Below, in pieces: positions 16,057 through 23,158 of a stretch of DNA of 29,204 nucleotides. Position 1 is the stretch's first letter. The number at the start of each line of letters is the position of its first letter. Both the position numbers and the translations under genes were made by a program. The notes below the pieces were generated by a model, which saw only the letters and a list, made by a program, of their open reading frames with translations, had not been told where the DNA came from and ran no database searches. Source of the stretch: Streptococcus pseudopneumoniae ATCC BAA-960 = CCUG 49455 (GTDB taxonomy: Bacteria; Bacillota; Bacilli; Lactobacillales; Streptococcaceae); assembly GCF_002087075.1 (NCBI RefSeq), contig NZ_MWSM01000058.1, positions 1-29,204 of the forward strand, in the 5' to 3' direction.

Positions 16057-16076
16057 TCAGCTGTGCTGGCTTTTTT
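16021..16076 (+). ncRNA. Candidate very short antisense RNA across the arpU leader
   Basis: On the plus strand an extended -10 TGATATAAT (16021-16029), with TGCACA at the -35 position 17 bp upstream, would start RNA near 16036. The hairpin AGTCAGC-TGT-GCTGGCT (16055-16071) followed by a T-run is a good intrinsic terminator, so the transcript would be about 40 nt. It is fully complementary to the arpU leader, including the anti-SD arm. Confidence 0.45.
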
Positions 16077-16306
16077 CATGCCCTACTCCCGAGAATAATA
16101 TCAGCAGGAAAAGCAAAGTAAGTACAGATATCTTCTACATTATAAATATTCGGTACACTTTCCTCCTTCTCCCATTTAGCAATCAGGTAGCGACTATAGC
16201 CTAGTTTAGCTGCTAACTTTTCTTGTGACAACTTCCTTTCCTTACGTTTTTGCTTTAGCAAGAAAGCAAACCTACTTGCTTGTCTTGGATTTAATTTATC
16301 CTTCAT
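16076..16306 (-). CDS. XRE-family HTH regulator
   Basis: A 76-residue protein from ATG 16306 (MKDKLNPRQASRFAFLLKQK); ATG 16309 is also possible. The HTH runs from about residue 15 to 65 (RKLSQEKLAAKLGYSRYLIA, then WEKEESVPN), followed by DICTYFAFPADIILG, all typical of XRE/Cro proteins. It overlaps the end of the upstream gene and precedes arpU by 70 bp, so it may regulate the middle-to-late switch. Its target is not visible. Confidence 0.88.
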   Translation of the reverse strand: MKDKLNPRQASRFAFLLKQKRKERKLSQEKLAAKLGYSRYLIAKWEKEESVPNIYNVEDICTYFAFPADIILGSRA

Positions 16307-16475
16307 CATCCACCTCAATCTTTATGACTGCCCTACCATTCGGATGGCGTTTTTGTGTAGATGCAAAAGTGTAATACTTCAACATCCTCTCGGCAATTCC
16401 TGTTTCTTTGCTGATTTCCTCAAGCGTTCCTATCGTCACGAACGTTTCACCTTGATATAATGCGTACTCATTCAT
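16296..16475 (-). CDS. Small streptococcal phage protein, unknown
   Basis: A 59-residue protein from ATG 16475 (MNEYALYQGETFVTIGTLEE), chosen because GGAG lies 7 nt upstream inside the preceding gene. The layout (ALYQGE, a GTLEEISKETG helix, an FASTQKR-like middle, IKIEVDDEG end) is one I associate with short proteins in streptococcal phage early regions. It overlaps the genes on both sides. Function unknown; the helix-turn region could bind DNA. Confidence 0.7.
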   Translation of the reverse strand: MNEYALYQGETFVTIGTLEEISKETGIAERMLKYYTFASTQKRHPNGRAVIKIEVDDEG

Positions 16476-16581
16476 GCTCCATCTCCTCGATAAGCCAGTC
16501 AAGGTTCTTTCTGGCTTTCTTCAGGTCTTCCAGACCGTTTGCACCTTGGTAGTGGCTTGGTTTGTTTATGTTGTCTGTCAT
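16468..16581 (-). CDS. Shrunken DUF3310-like protein
   Basis: A 37-residue protein with AGGAGG upstream of ATG 16581. It starts DNINKPSHYQG, the N-terminal signature of DUF3310, and then runs straight into NGLEDLKKARKNLDWLIEE, which resembles the C-terminal helix of the same family. The middle domain (about 40 residues in usual members) is missing with the frame intact. It overlaps the next gene by 8 nt. Either an internal deletion left a stable remnant or the ends suffice for its role. Confidence 0.65.
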   Translation of the reverse strand: MTDNINKPSHYQGANGLEDLKKARKNLDWLIEEMEHE

Positions 16582-16582
16582 G

Positions 16583-17095
16583 TTAAGTCCTCCTCATAAA
16601 AATCATATCATTGTCAAAACTCCAAGGATGCTGTTGAATTTCTTCTTTTCCGACAGGTATTTTATAATGATAAACCACCGCTCTAATCAGACGAAGTGGT
16701 CTGTCTAATTGGCATGCTATTTGTCTACAGCTCATGCCCATTTTTCCAAGTGTTTCTATATCGTATTTTGAAATATCCCATTTCTTTTTTCTGCGAGGCA
16801 GTCCGAGCCTGTTCGCTTTTATAATCACTGCGTCTAAACTTCTATTTAATATTTTAGCTAGCTGGTTTAAATCTTGAACTTTTTGATAATAGCGCCGTAA
16901 AATTCTTATTTCTTCATCCTGCCAATGGCGTTTTGTAAACTGACCTTTTCCTTTGTTGATTATCTCAGACTTACATCGGACAGAACTAACTGTACGACCT
17001 AAAAAATCAGCGACCTCTTCAACCGTACTTTCATTATCGTTGTGGGCTAGTAAAATATAATCAACCTCATCTTCTGTCCATCTACGTCCTGCCAT
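16583..17095 (-). CDS. Myb/SANT-like DNA-binding protein
   Basis: A 170-residue protein taken from ATG 17095 (MAGRRWTEDEVDYILLAHND); ATG 17113 or 17131 would add 6 or 12 residues. There are two Myb/SANT-like helical units, RRWTEDEVDYILLA with FLGRTVSSVRCKS, and KRHWQDEEIRILRRYYQ with LNRSLDAVIIKANRLGLPRR, plus a third HTH-like part (MGMSCRQIACQLDRPLRLIR). It probably binds DNA; phage targets are unknown. It lies within the short overlapping early/middle gene series. Confidence 0.78.
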   Translation of the reverse strand: MAGRRWTEDEVDYILLAHNDNESTVEEVADFLGRTVSSVRCKSEIINKGKGQFTKRHWQDEEIRILRRYYQKVQDLNQLAKILNRSLDAVIIKANRLGLPRRKKKWDISKYDIETLGKMGMSCRQIACQLDRPLRLIRAVVYHYKIPVGKEEIQQHPWSFDNDMIFMRRT

Positions 17096-17261
17096 AATGT
17101 TTATACGCTCCATGTAAATAATAAGTGCCATCTTTACGCTTGTTTACGTAATACGTATATTGCCCATCTGGACTAGCGTAGGAAATCTGCTTCTCTCCTG
17201 CCCAGATACCATTGTCACGCATCATATGGCAATTCTCCATAATCCATTCTACGTCAGGCAT
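17082..17261 (-). CDS. Hypothetical small protein
   Basis: A 59-residue protein from ATG 17261 (MPDVEWIMENCHMMRDNGIW), rich in aromatic residues (YTYYVN, GTYYLHGAYKHYG) and predicted as beta strands. It overlaps YopX by 8 nt and the Myb-like gene by 14 nt, which supports it being translated. No family recognised. Confidence 0.6.
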   Translation of the reverse strand: MPDVEWIMENCHMMRDNGIWAGEKQISYASPDGQYTYYVNKRKDGTYYLHGAYKHYGRT

Positions 17262-17661
17262 CTAGTAACTCCTTGTTTTCGTAGACGTTGCCAACGACTC
17301 TATAAGAGTAACTTTCATCGCTAAGAATTTCATGAAAGGGCGCAATATCATCTACACTTACTGCTTCTATCATAAAGACAGCTTGCTCATTATCCCAAGT
17401 CAATTTTGCATTCCCAAGGACTTCTCCTTCATCTTCAATTTCAAGAACATCCCCCTCAAAGATTTCCTTGCCGTTCTTATCTTTGAGTCCTGTTGATTGC
17501 ATGATAGAGTCATAATCATCAAAATGTAACCACTTTTTTCTATCTTCAATCCAAATGATGGGACAAGTCCAGTTTTCATCATCTGTGTCACAACTGCCTA
17601 CCATGACTTTGTAATTCATTTCTTTTCGCAGTCTATCCCACGCTCTAAATTTTGGTATCAT
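17254..17661 (-). CDS. YopX family protein
   Basis: A 135-residue protein starting MIPKFRAWDRLRKEMNYKVM, the YopX signature (I-P-K-F-R-A-W), followed by MQSTGLKDKNGKEIFEGDVL, also diagnostic. The C-terminal RVVGNVYENKELLDA is the normal family end. YopX proteins are common in Firmicutes phages and form a small oligomeric beta barrel; the biochemical role is unknown. It overlaps the DUF1372 gene by 4 nt and the next gene by 8 nt. Confidence 0.92.
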   Translation of the reverse strand: MIPKFRAWDRLRKEMNYKVMVGSCDTDDENWTCPIIWIEDRKKWLHFDDYDSIMQSTGLKDKNGKEIFEGDVLEIEDEGEVLGNAKLTWDNEQAVFMIEAVSVDDIAPFHEILSDESYSYRVVGNVYENKELLDA

Positions 17662-17918
17662 AACATCACCTCATCCCCAACTTTCACTTTCTCATACACG
17701 TCCTTCGTAACCACGAACACACCGTAATCACTAATCGTAAGCGTGTATAATTTTCCATGTCGTCCTTTCTCGACGACCTTACCAAAAATCTCAGCACCTG
17801 CGTTATCCGCCTTGTAGATAACCATCGGCTTTTTCTTTTCTAGTTCTGCAATCCTGTCCATCTGCCAGATGTTTAGTCCAGCAGATACCAGAATCCAGAT
17901 AGCTATGAATCGTTTCAA
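17658..17918 (-). CDS. DUF1372 family protein, membrane anchored
   Basis: An 86-residue protein with an N-terminal hydrophobic segment (RFIAIWILVSAGLNIWQ) followed by MVIYKADNAGAEIFGKVVEK and YTLTISDYGVFVVTKDVYEK, the streptococcal phage DUF1372 pattern. It is probably a single-pass membrane or secreted protein with a small beta domain outside. The function of the family is not known. It overlaps its neighbours by 4 nt each. Confidence 0.88.
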   Translation of the reverse strand: MKRFIAIWILVSAGLNIWQMDRIAELEKKKPMVIYKADNAGAEIFGKVVEKGRHGKLYTLTISDYGVFVVTKDVYEKVKVGDEVML

Positions 17919-18109
17919 TCTGTTACCTCCTTGATTTTAACAAATAAGATCTTGCTGGGATTGAGCAACACAATCTCAGGACCAAGATTGATTTCAAGAA
18001 GTTGCTTGTTTTCATAACGAAATTTTAATTCATTGATAAAATCATCTCTATCTGTTTTGAATTCTATTTGCTCGCCTCCTAACCCTATGATAAACGTTAT
18101 TTTCTTCAT
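17915..18109 (-). CDS. Hypothetical small protein
   Basis: A 64-residue protein from ATG 18109 (MKKITFIIGLGGEQIEFKTD), coupled to the previous gene as ATGA with GGAG upstream. It is mixed alpha/beta, with hydrophobic strands at both ends (LNPSKILFVKI). No family recognised; it is part of the chain of overlapping early genes. Confidence 0.65.
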   Translation of the reverse strand: MKKITFIIGLGGEQIEFKTDRDDFINELKFRYENKQLLEINLGPEIVLLNPSKILFVKIKEVTD

Positions 18110-18366
18110 CACTCCACCCCATTTCTCAATTCAAAATCAATTCCATACATAAGCAAATGGCTTTGAAAATCAACAAATTCTTCAACCATTTCAGCTTCTT
18201 GAAAGTCGTTATTCTCGACTGAAAGCAAGAAATCATCAATATCATTTCTTTGGACACTTCCGTATTCTGTCTTTGTATGTTCCATAGCTGTTTCATAGCC
18301 ATCTACATCAATTGTGTAGCGTATTCTGCCACTCGAAAAATCATATTTGTAATTCTTGATAATCAT
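18109..18366 (-). CDS. Hypothetical protein
   Basis: An 85-residue acidic protein from ATG 18366 (MIIKNYKYDFSSGRIRYTID), coupled to the DUF1642 stop by an ATGA overlap with GAGG upstream. Strands are followed by an acidic helix (FLLSVENNDFQEAEMVEEFV). No family recognised. Confidence 0.65.
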   Translation of the reverse strand: MIIKNYKYDFSSGRIRYTIDVDGYETAMEHTKTEYGSVQRNDIDDFLLSVENNDFQEAEMVEEFVDFQSHLLMYGIDFELRNGVE

Positions 18367-18911
18367 CACTCAACCTCCTCAATCTCAATCCCTGGACAAT
18401 CGAACACCCAGCCGAAACCAGCTTCTTCTAGTTCTTTGCGGGTGAATTTATAATTTCCAGTAATTATATTTTGGTTAAAATAAAGAGCCTTCCCTGATTG
18501 CGTTTTAGTCAAAGGTTGTCCATTCTTTAGACTAACAATATACCGCTTCTCTTTCTCGACCTCGTAGCCGAAAATCCAAGCGAGTGCGAAGAGTTCGGAA
18601 TTATCCCAGTACCATTCTGCTACTATGTCAGACATGCTTGCGTCTATTGAGTAGGACAGTGTATGCCCCAGTTTTTTCTGTTCTGTGATAAATTCAGCCA
18701 CAAACTGCGGAACTTTGACTGGTTGCGGTTCGTCCTTGACATAAATCGCATCGTTTGGAGCAATAATTTGTTCGCCGTAATCGAGTTTAACAATATTCTC
18801 AACAAACCTGTCAGCAAGCACCTTTAAGCCAACTATCTTCCCTTTTATTAAAATCTCTGTTCCGATAGGGAACAAAATCCGTGGGACATTAATCAATTCC
18901 TGCTTATTCAT
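18366..18911 (-). CDS. DUF1642 family protein
   Basis: A 181-residue protein with the DUF1642 C-terminal half: VKVPQFVAEFITEQKKLGH, then DNSELFALAWIFGYEVEKEK and RYIVSLKNGQPLTKTQSGKA, ending in EEAGFGWVFDCPGIEIEEVE. The N-terminal part (IGTEILIKGKIVGLKVLADR) resembles a small beta module. The family is found almost only in lactococcal and streptococcal phages; its role is unknown. Confidence 0.9.
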   Translation of the reverse strand: MNKQELINVPRILFPIGTEILIKGKIVGLKVLADRFVENIVKLDYGEQIIAPNDAIYVKDEPQPVKVPQFVAEFITEQKKLGHTLSYSIDASMSDIVAEWYWDNSELFALAWIFGYEVEKEKRYIVSLKNGQPLTKTQSGKALYFNQNIITGNYKFTRKELEEAGFGWVFDCPGIEIEEVE

Positions 18912-18912
18912 C

Positions 18913-19230
18913 TTAGTTTCCTCTATAAATCAAATAAACTGCAATAACTACCTGAGCCATGCTTGGCGAATAGCCAACCCAATCATCAAACTCCTTAGAT
19001 TTTGGCAACCAACCCTTAGTAGCTCCCAAATCATAGTCGGTAGGCTTTTCATCAGCGAAGATGCATTCCATCGCTCCCATAAATGTCATACCATCTTCTG
19101 CCATTTCCCAAAAATAGTCCACCCGGTCTTTCACTGCTTGTGGTAAATCTTGCTTGGGAGGTTTGGCCTTCCCGTCTTCTACCGTCCAGTTGTATACTGC
19201 ATTAACTTTTTGCTTTAAATCTTCCATCAT
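18913..19230 (-). CDS. Hypothetical phage protein
   Basis: A 105-residue protein from ATG 19230 (MMEDLKQKVNAVYNWTVEDG), chosen because AGGAG lies 7 nt upstream, rather than ATG 19245. The C-terminus is hydrophobic (PSMAQVVIAVYLIYRGN). A repeated D-x-W style (FDDWVGYSP; VYNWTVEDG) is notable. No family recognised. It overlaps the upstream gene by 29 nt. Confidence 0.62.
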   Translation of the reverse strand: MMEDLKQKVNAVYNWTVEDGKAKPPKQDLPQAVKDRVDYFWEMAEDGMTFMGAMECIFADEKPTDYDLGATKGWLPKSKEFDDWVGYSPSMAQVVIAVYLIYRGN

Positions 19231-19534
19231 CTTCCAACTCCTCATTATATTTTTCTACCAATTCATGCAACCACGACCAAGGTTCGGTTTCTTCAACGAT
19301 TGGGTCAACCTCTCTTTCTTGCAACCAAGCTGAGAAGTTAACCACATTATCAATGTAGATTGTGTCGTAATCGCCCCAATCCCAAACAGTTAAATAAATT
19401 TCTGTTTCAGTTCCATTTTCATCTTCAACCGTTATTGAACCATTTTCAACCCACGCTGTACCAAAACACAATTCGCAAGTGCCAGTCTGTTCTTCTTGAA
19501 AATCTGAATGGTATTCTGTCACTTTATATTTCAT
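19202..19534 (-). CDS. Hypothetical acidic protein
   Basis: A 110-residue acidic protein (MKYKVTEYHSDFQEEQTGTC). There is one CxxC (CELC) near residues 20-23 and several Trp-rich segments (LTVWDWGDYDTIYIDNVVNF, EPWSWLHELVEKYNEELEDD). GGAG upstream of ATG 19534 lies inside the preceding gene. No family recognised; strongly acidic small phage proteins sometimes mimic DNA, but nothing here shows that. Confidence 0.65.
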   Translation of the reverse strand: MKYKVTEYHSDFQEEQTGTCELCFGTAWVENGSITVEDENGTETEIYLTVWDWGDYDTIYIDNVVNFSAWLQEREVDPIVEETEPWSWLHELVEKYNEELEDDGRFKAKS

Positions 19535-19715
19535 CTTCCAACTCCTCCACTTTTTTCCTCAATTCTTTATTCTTTTTCTTCAACAAATCGCGCTCCAGCG
19601 CTCTAATCCGTCTCTTGCGTGCATCGCACGGTTTCGAATACTCGATTATCTTCTCTTCATTTTGCTCAATTGTGCGTTTCAGTCCTTCGATTACTACCTG
19701 TTTATCGTAATTCAT
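19524..19715 (-). CDS. Coiled-coil hypothetical protein
   Basis: A 63-residue protein (MNYDKQVVIEGLKRTIEQNE) that is almost entirely heptad-like charged helix (LERDLLKKKNKELRKKVEEL). It starts inside the 3' end of the upstream gene (14-nt overlap) and ends inside the next. No family recognised. Confidence 0.65.
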   Translation of the reverse strand: MNYDKQVVIEGLKRTIEQNEEKIIEYSKPCDARKRRIRALERDLLKKKNKELRKKVEELEDEI

Positions 19716-19869
19716 CGTCTAAAAATCTTTCAATAGCTTCTCTATAGGAGACTTCCGCCATACCGTCTAAGTCGTTCAGGGCTTCAATATAGTCTGGACG
19801 CCCTTGCCCATACTGCTTTTTCAAAAACTCAACAAAGAGATGAATTTCCTGATAGGTTACTCCAACCAT
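19702..19869 (-). CDS. Hypothetical small protein
   Basis: A 55-residue protein (MVGVTYQEIHLFVEFLKKQY) with GGAGG 8 nt before ATG 19869. It is helical with an acidic C-terminus (IERFLDDELR). It overlaps the coiled-coil gene and follows ssb by 15 bp. No family recognised. Confidence 0.62.
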   Translation of the reverse strand: MVGVTYQEIHLFVEFLKKQYGQGRPDYIEALNDLDGMAEVSYREAIERFLDDELR

Positions 19870-19884
19870 ATTTCTTACCTCCCA

Positions 19885-20280
19885 CTAAAACGGAAAATCA
19901 TCTTCCTCAAGGGCGTATCCTGGCATTTGTTCCTCAATGTTCGAACGGTTAGCAGTATCATCACGCTTTTCAAGTCGCTCAAAACCATCTGCGACCACCT
20001 CAGTCAGATAGACCCTGCGCCCTTCCTGATTCTCGTAGTTCCTTGTCTGAATGCGACCCGTCACACCGACCAGATTGCCCTTCTTACACCATTCTGCGAA
20101 TAGCTCCGCCTGCTTGCGCCACATCATACAGTTGATGAAGTCCGCCTCTCGCTCGCCGTTAGCTCCCTTGAAATTCCGATTGACCGCCAGCGTAAAGGTA
20201 GCAACCGCCACATTCGACGGCGTATATTTTAATTCAGGGTCTTTCGTCAAGCGCCCCACTAACGTAACATTATTAATCAT
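19885..20280 (-). CDS. ssb: Single-stranded DNA-binding protein
   Basis: A 131-residue SSB from ATG 20280 ([20 protein letters not shown]). The OB fold covers about residues 1-105 ([56 protein letters not shown]), followed by a short linker and the acidic tip EEDDFPF that recruits replication and repair partners. It is shorter than the host SSB because the linker is reduced. The start lies in the 3' end of the preceding 33-codon gene (ATGATTAA). Confidence 0.96.
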   Translation of the reverse strand: MINNVTLVGRLTKDPELKYTPSNVAVATFTLAVNRNFKGANGEREADFINCMMWRKQAELFAEWCKKGNLVGVTGRIQTRNYENQEGRRVYLTEVVADGFERLEKRDDTANRSNIEEQMPGYALEEDDFPF

Positions 20281-20374
20281 CTTTCTTTTCCTTTCCTGTC
20301 GCACATTCCACAACTGAGTAACCGATAAAAAAGCACAGAAAAGTTATTCCAAATTCTTTAATAAATTCAATCAT
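20273..20374 (-). CDS. Tiny membrane protein upstream of ssb
   Basis: A 33-residue protein ([20 protein letters not shown]) with AGGAGG before ATG 20374. It has one hydrophobic segment (about 8-22) and a charged tail (GKEKKDD). It overlaps ssb by 8 nt and the preceding gene by 4 nt. The overlaps and ribosome binding site support translation; no family recognised. Confidence 0.55.
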   Translation of the reverse strand: MIEFIKEFGITFLCFFIGYSVVECATGKEKKDD

Positions 20375-20595
20375 TTTCTTCTCCTCCTGAAAAAAGTTGC
20401 TAAATAGTAACAATCCTTCGCACCATAGTCAAACCGTGTCGTCCGCTGACCAATGTGCTTCTGAAACCTTGGCTGAGTGATAGCCGAGAAAGCCCACTGA
20501 TGATCTTCCATTTGCTCAATGAGATCATCGACATTGTCAAACGTCCCAAGGTAAAACTTGCAGTGCCCGTTGTAGACGAAGTAAAGCTCTAACAT
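20371..20595 (-). CDS. Hypothetical basic protein
   Basis: A 74-residue protein from ATG 20595 (MLELYFVYNGHCKFYLGTFD), coupled to the upstream stop (ATGTTAG context) with GAGGTGG before it. The C-terminus is strongly basic ([10 protein letters not shown]), which suggests nucleic acid binding. No family recognised. It lies in the replication block between the helicase loader and ssb. Confidence 0.65.
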   Translation of the reverse strand: MLELYFVYNGHCKFYLGTFDNVDDLIEQMEDHQWAFSAITQPRFQKHIGQRTTRFDYGAKDCYYLATFFRRRRK

Positions 20596-20789
20596 CACTC
20601 CACCTCAACAGGGTAAAAGTTCCCAAAGGAACCCCTCAAAGCCTTTCCAACCTGTACGGCTACCCCACGAGAAACAAACTGCATGGCTTTCTTCTCCTCA
20701 GAATATGAAATGTCCAAGCCGGTCACTCCGATAACCACGGATTTCAGAAAGGGCTTATCCTCTCTTGTTCCATGTCTTAAAATAAACAT
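20595..20789 (-). CDS. Hypothetical small protein
   Basis: A 64-residue protein (MFILRHGTREDKPFLKSVVI) with GGAGG 7 nt before ATG 20789. Predicted strands (KSVVIGVTGLDISYS; MQFVSRGVAVQVGKAL). It follows the helicase loader by 14 bp. No family recognised. Confidence 0.62.
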   Translation of the reverse strand: MFILRHGTREDKPFLKSVVIGVTGLDISYSEEKKAMQFVSRGVAVQVGKALRGSFGNFYPVEVE

Positions 20790-20803
20790 CAGCCACCTCC
20801 ATT

Positions 20804-21574
20804 CTAAAAATAGTGCTTCCGCTTGTTTGTCAAGTCGTTGAAAACCATCAAATGGTCTTTATCCACACCCTTCATCAGTCTGGACATAAAGGGTCTGCCA
20901 TATCTTTTCTGAATATCAGCAGAAATCAAATTGGTGGTAATAATTGTATTTGAACGCTTATTCAGGATATTGTAGAGAATAGTAAACGACCACTCACTAT
21001 CCTTTTCCATGCCCAAATCATCCAAGACCAAAAACTTGGCACTGGCAATTTTATTGACCAGAAACTCTTCCTGACTAAAATCAGCTTTAATCTTCATCAA
21101 CAAGTCCGTCACATTGATAAAAATCGCAATCTCTTTCGTGTACTCAGATAGAGCCTTAACCATCGCAAAGGCCAAATGGCTCTTACCAGTTCCAGCTTCT
21201 CCTTGTAACACGATGTTGTTCCTAGCCCCCTCAGACCACTCACGACAAATCCTCTTTGCAAAAGCTAGCTTTTCCGCTTCTTTTTCAGTGGGTGTCTCAA
21301 AGTTGTCCAAAGTCGCATTTTTCAAAACCTCATCATAAAGAGAAAACTTCTCAAGATAGTATTTCCTCTCTCGCTCATTCTCAGCGTCGGCCAGTTCATT
21401 CACTCTTGCTTGATTCTCCTCATGGATCCGCTCAGATTCACACATGCGGCATACAACACTCTCAGTCCGCAATATCTTTATCAAAGGAATGTTATGCTTT
21501 TCGCAAAACTCATCTTGTTGTTCTGTATTCCTGTGATAAGATAAGGCAATCTCCTCAAACACATTGTCTACCAT
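20804..21574 (-). CDS. DnaC/DnaI-like helicase loader ATPase
   Basis: A 256-residue AAA+ protein from ATG 21574 (MVDNVFEEIALSYHRNTEQQ), chosen over 21592 because GGAGG lies 9 nt upstream. An N-terminal Cys/His cluster (C24-x2-H27, C42-x2-C45) resembles the zinc site of DnaI-type loaders. Walker A GEAGTGKS is at 125-132, Walker B FLVLDDLG at about 181-188, and a sensor/Arg-finger region at SRLMKGVDKDHLMVFNDL. It would load the host replicative helicase together with the replisome organizer encoded upstream. It overlaps the preceding 52-codon gene by 7 nt. Confidence 0.92.
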   Translation of the reverse strand: MVDNVFEEIALSYHRNTEQQDEFCEKHNIPLIKILRTESVVCRMCESERIHEENQARVNELADAENERERKYYLEKFSLYDEVLKNATLDNFETPTEKEAEKLAFAKRICREWSEGARNNIVLQGEAGTGKSHLAFAMVKALSEYTKEIAIFINVTDLLMKIKADFSQEEFLVNKIASAKFLVLDDLGMEKDSEWSFTILYNILNKRSNTIITTNLISADIQKRYGRPFMSRLMKGVDKDHLMVFNDLTNKRKHYF

Positions 21575-21726
21575 GACAGACGACCTCCACATTCATGCCA
21601 GCTAGCCATTTCAGACAAGCATGCAACCACTTGATGAATTGGTTGGTCTGCTAAAAGAGTTTTCTTCTCGTAGCTTAACGGATAATAGTCAATCTCGAAT
21701 TGTTCAATTAGTTCTAGTATCCCCAT
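21568..21726 (-). CDS. Small hypothetical protein between organizer and loader
   Basis: A 52-residue protein (MGILELIEQFEIDYYPLSYE) from ATG 21726 with AGGAGG 10 nt upstream, overlapping the replisome organizer by 13 nt and the helicase loader by 7 nt. It contains LLADQPIHQVVACLSEMASW. Small proteins are often found at this spot in streptococcal phages. The function is unknown; the tight coupling suggests a replication role. Confidence 0.65.
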   Translation of the reverse strand: MGILELIEQFEIDYYPLSYEKKTLLADQPIHQVVACLSEMASWHECGGRLSW

Positions 21727-22532
21727 TCGTCCTTGGCCTCCTGTTCTTCTTTCTTATCCTTATTCTTTTTCTCTGATTGACGAACCTGTTCAACAGTGGT
21801 AACATTGTTCATCTGCCAATTTCTTAAAATCCCACCAATATATTTGATGTTCGGCTTTCCTGAGTTAATAGCAGTCTTCAATGCTTCCTTCACCAAATCC
21901 ACATCATTCTCATTTAGGAGATGGTTGATTTCTTCAATTTCAAATCCAGATAAGAGCCTACGAAATTCAGATTGAAAAAGTTCTAAGATATTTTCTTGAC
22001 CACCACTACTAGTAGTAGTAGTTATTCTTTTCTTATTCTTATCTTTATCTAATCTATTCTTATTCTTATCTTTATCTTCTTCTAGTGCGTTACCGTCCGT
22101 TACTGTAACGTTACCTGTAACGTTACCAAGAGCAAGATTTTTCTGTTTTTTACGGTATTTGGCTACACGGTTGCGTGTCTGTTCCTTTATTTTCTCCATT
22201 CCGTCAACGTTTTGATGTTTTTCCCAATTTGGCAAGCTAATAATACCATCGATAATCTCAATCATCCCAAACTGTTCAAAAACTCCAATAGCCATTCTTA
22301 CTGTATTCAATGGTCTACGAAAAATAGTAGCTAACATTTCATCTGTATAGTGAACCTTATCAGTCATCATCAACAAACCATTACTGTTATGTTTTCCAGC
22401 AAGTGTCAAAATCTTGAACCATATCACTAAGATGGCATCAGGATCAGGCAAGGCATCAATCAGGCAAATCTTTTCATCGTCAAAAATATCGGTTGTGATT
22501 TTTATCCACTTAATTTCAGACATACCTAGCAC
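21714..22532 (-). CDS. Replisome organizer (Phage_rep_org_N plus DnaD-like)
   Basis: A 272-residue protein from GTG 22532, with ATG 22523 (MSEIKWIKITTDIFDDEKIC) as the alternative; AGGAAG favours the GTG. Residues about 4-125 are the phage replisome organizer N-terminal winged-helix domain (KICLIDALPDPDAILVIWFK, TIFRRPLNTVRMAIGVFEQF). Then follows a low-complexity linker (DKDKNKN repeats) and a C-terminal DnaD-like helical domain (NDVDLVKEALKTAINSGKPN, IKYIGGILRNW). It binds the phage origin, usually within its own gene, and recruits the helicase loader. Linker repeats and GTAACGTTAC palindromes are annotated separately. Confidence 0.92.
   Translation of the reverse strand: MLGMSEIKWIKITTDIFDDEKICLIDALPDPDAILVIWFKILTLAGKHNSNGLLMMTDKVHYTDEMLATIFRRPLNTVRMAIGVFEQFGMIEIIDGIISLPNWEKHQNVDGMEKIKEQTRNRVAKYRKKQKNLALGNVTGNVTVTDGNALEEDKDKNKNRLDKDKNKKRITTTTSSGGQENILELFQSEFRRLLSGFEIEEINHLLNENDVDLVKEALKTAINSGKPNIKYIGGILRNWQMNNVTTVEQVRQSEKKNKDKKEEQEAKDEWGY
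22030..22127. repeat. Iteron-like repeats in organizer gene (origin candidate)
   Basis: Two perfect 21-bp copies lie at 22030-22050 and 22057-22077 (period 27). TGTAACGTTACC then occurs twice head-to-tail at 22104-22115 and 22116-22127, each holding the palindrome GTAACGTTAC. CGTTAC is present four times (22088, 22098, 22109, 22121) at 10-12 bp spacing. Such clusters in the linker-coding part of replisome organizer genes act as origins in related phages. Confidence 0.6.
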
Positions 22533-22812
22533 CCCACTTCCTACGGTTAGCGCGATACTTCATTCGCATATCCTCATAGATGTACCTGCCTTCCAGCTCC
22601 ATTTTTTCAATCTTTAGCAGCTTATTTTTAAGCTCCACATCACGATAGTCCTTAGCTAGTTTTTTATAGTCTGTTAGGTATTCTTTGACTAGTAATAGAT
22701 TTTTATAATCGTTTTCCCATGTCGTAATAAAATGTCTTGAAGTTGATTCCCTTCCTTCCAGTTCTTTAACAATCATAATCAGGTTATCCAGCGATTCAAT
22801 CAATTCTTCCAT
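22516..22812 (-). CDS. Hypothetical coiled-coil protein
   Basis: A 98-residue protein (MEELIESLDNLIMIVKELEG), mainly helical, with a coiled-coil middle (VELKNKLLKIEKMELEGRYI) and a basic end (MKYRANRRKWGARYV). ATG 22812 has GAGGTCAGG upstream. Its 3' end overlaps the replisome organizer start. No family recognised. Confidence 0.68.
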   Translation of the reverse strand: MEELIESLDNLIMIVKELEGRESTSRHFITTWENDYKNLLLVKEYLTDYKKLAKDYRDVELKNKLLKIEKMELEGRYIYEDMRMKYRANRRKWGARYV

Positions 22813-22827
22813 TTCCTGACCTCATCA

Positions 22828-23148
22828 TTACAAAAGTCTGATTGCAGACTGTTTAGGTTCTGGCAAAGCTAACGGCTCAGGACGCAAGCCTACAGGCGGT
22901 TCGTTGTCATATGTGAATCCTTTGAACTCTCTACGGATATTCTTGCGAATTTCTTGCCATTTGTCCTCTCTACCACGTTCATATGCATGATTACGCACTT
23001 GGATAATCATAGACGCAAATTCTTGCTCTTCTCGTCTTTCTTCTTCCTTGCGTTGTTCCTGCAATTTGATATGACGGCAAGCCCCTGCAAATCCAATCAG
23101 CAAAGCTCCAACACCCATAAGCTGGTCTAAAATCGGTGGTTCAAACAT
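22828..23148 (-). CDS. Hypothetical membrane-anchored protein
   Basis: A 106-residue protein. Near the N-terminus is a hydrophobic stretch (LDQLMGVGALLIGFAGACR), then a charged helix (QEQRKEEERREEQEFASMII), then a proline-rich tail (LRPEPLALPEPKQSAIRLL). A single membrane anchor with a cytoplasmic helix is likely. No family recognised. Confidence 0.65.
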   Translation of the reverse strand: MFEPPILDQLMGVGALLIGFAGACRHIKLQEQRKEEERREEQEFASMIIQVRNHAYERGREDKWQEIRKNIRREFKGFTYDNEPPVGLRPEPLALPEPKQSAIRLL

Positions 23149-23158
23149 TTTTAATCTC

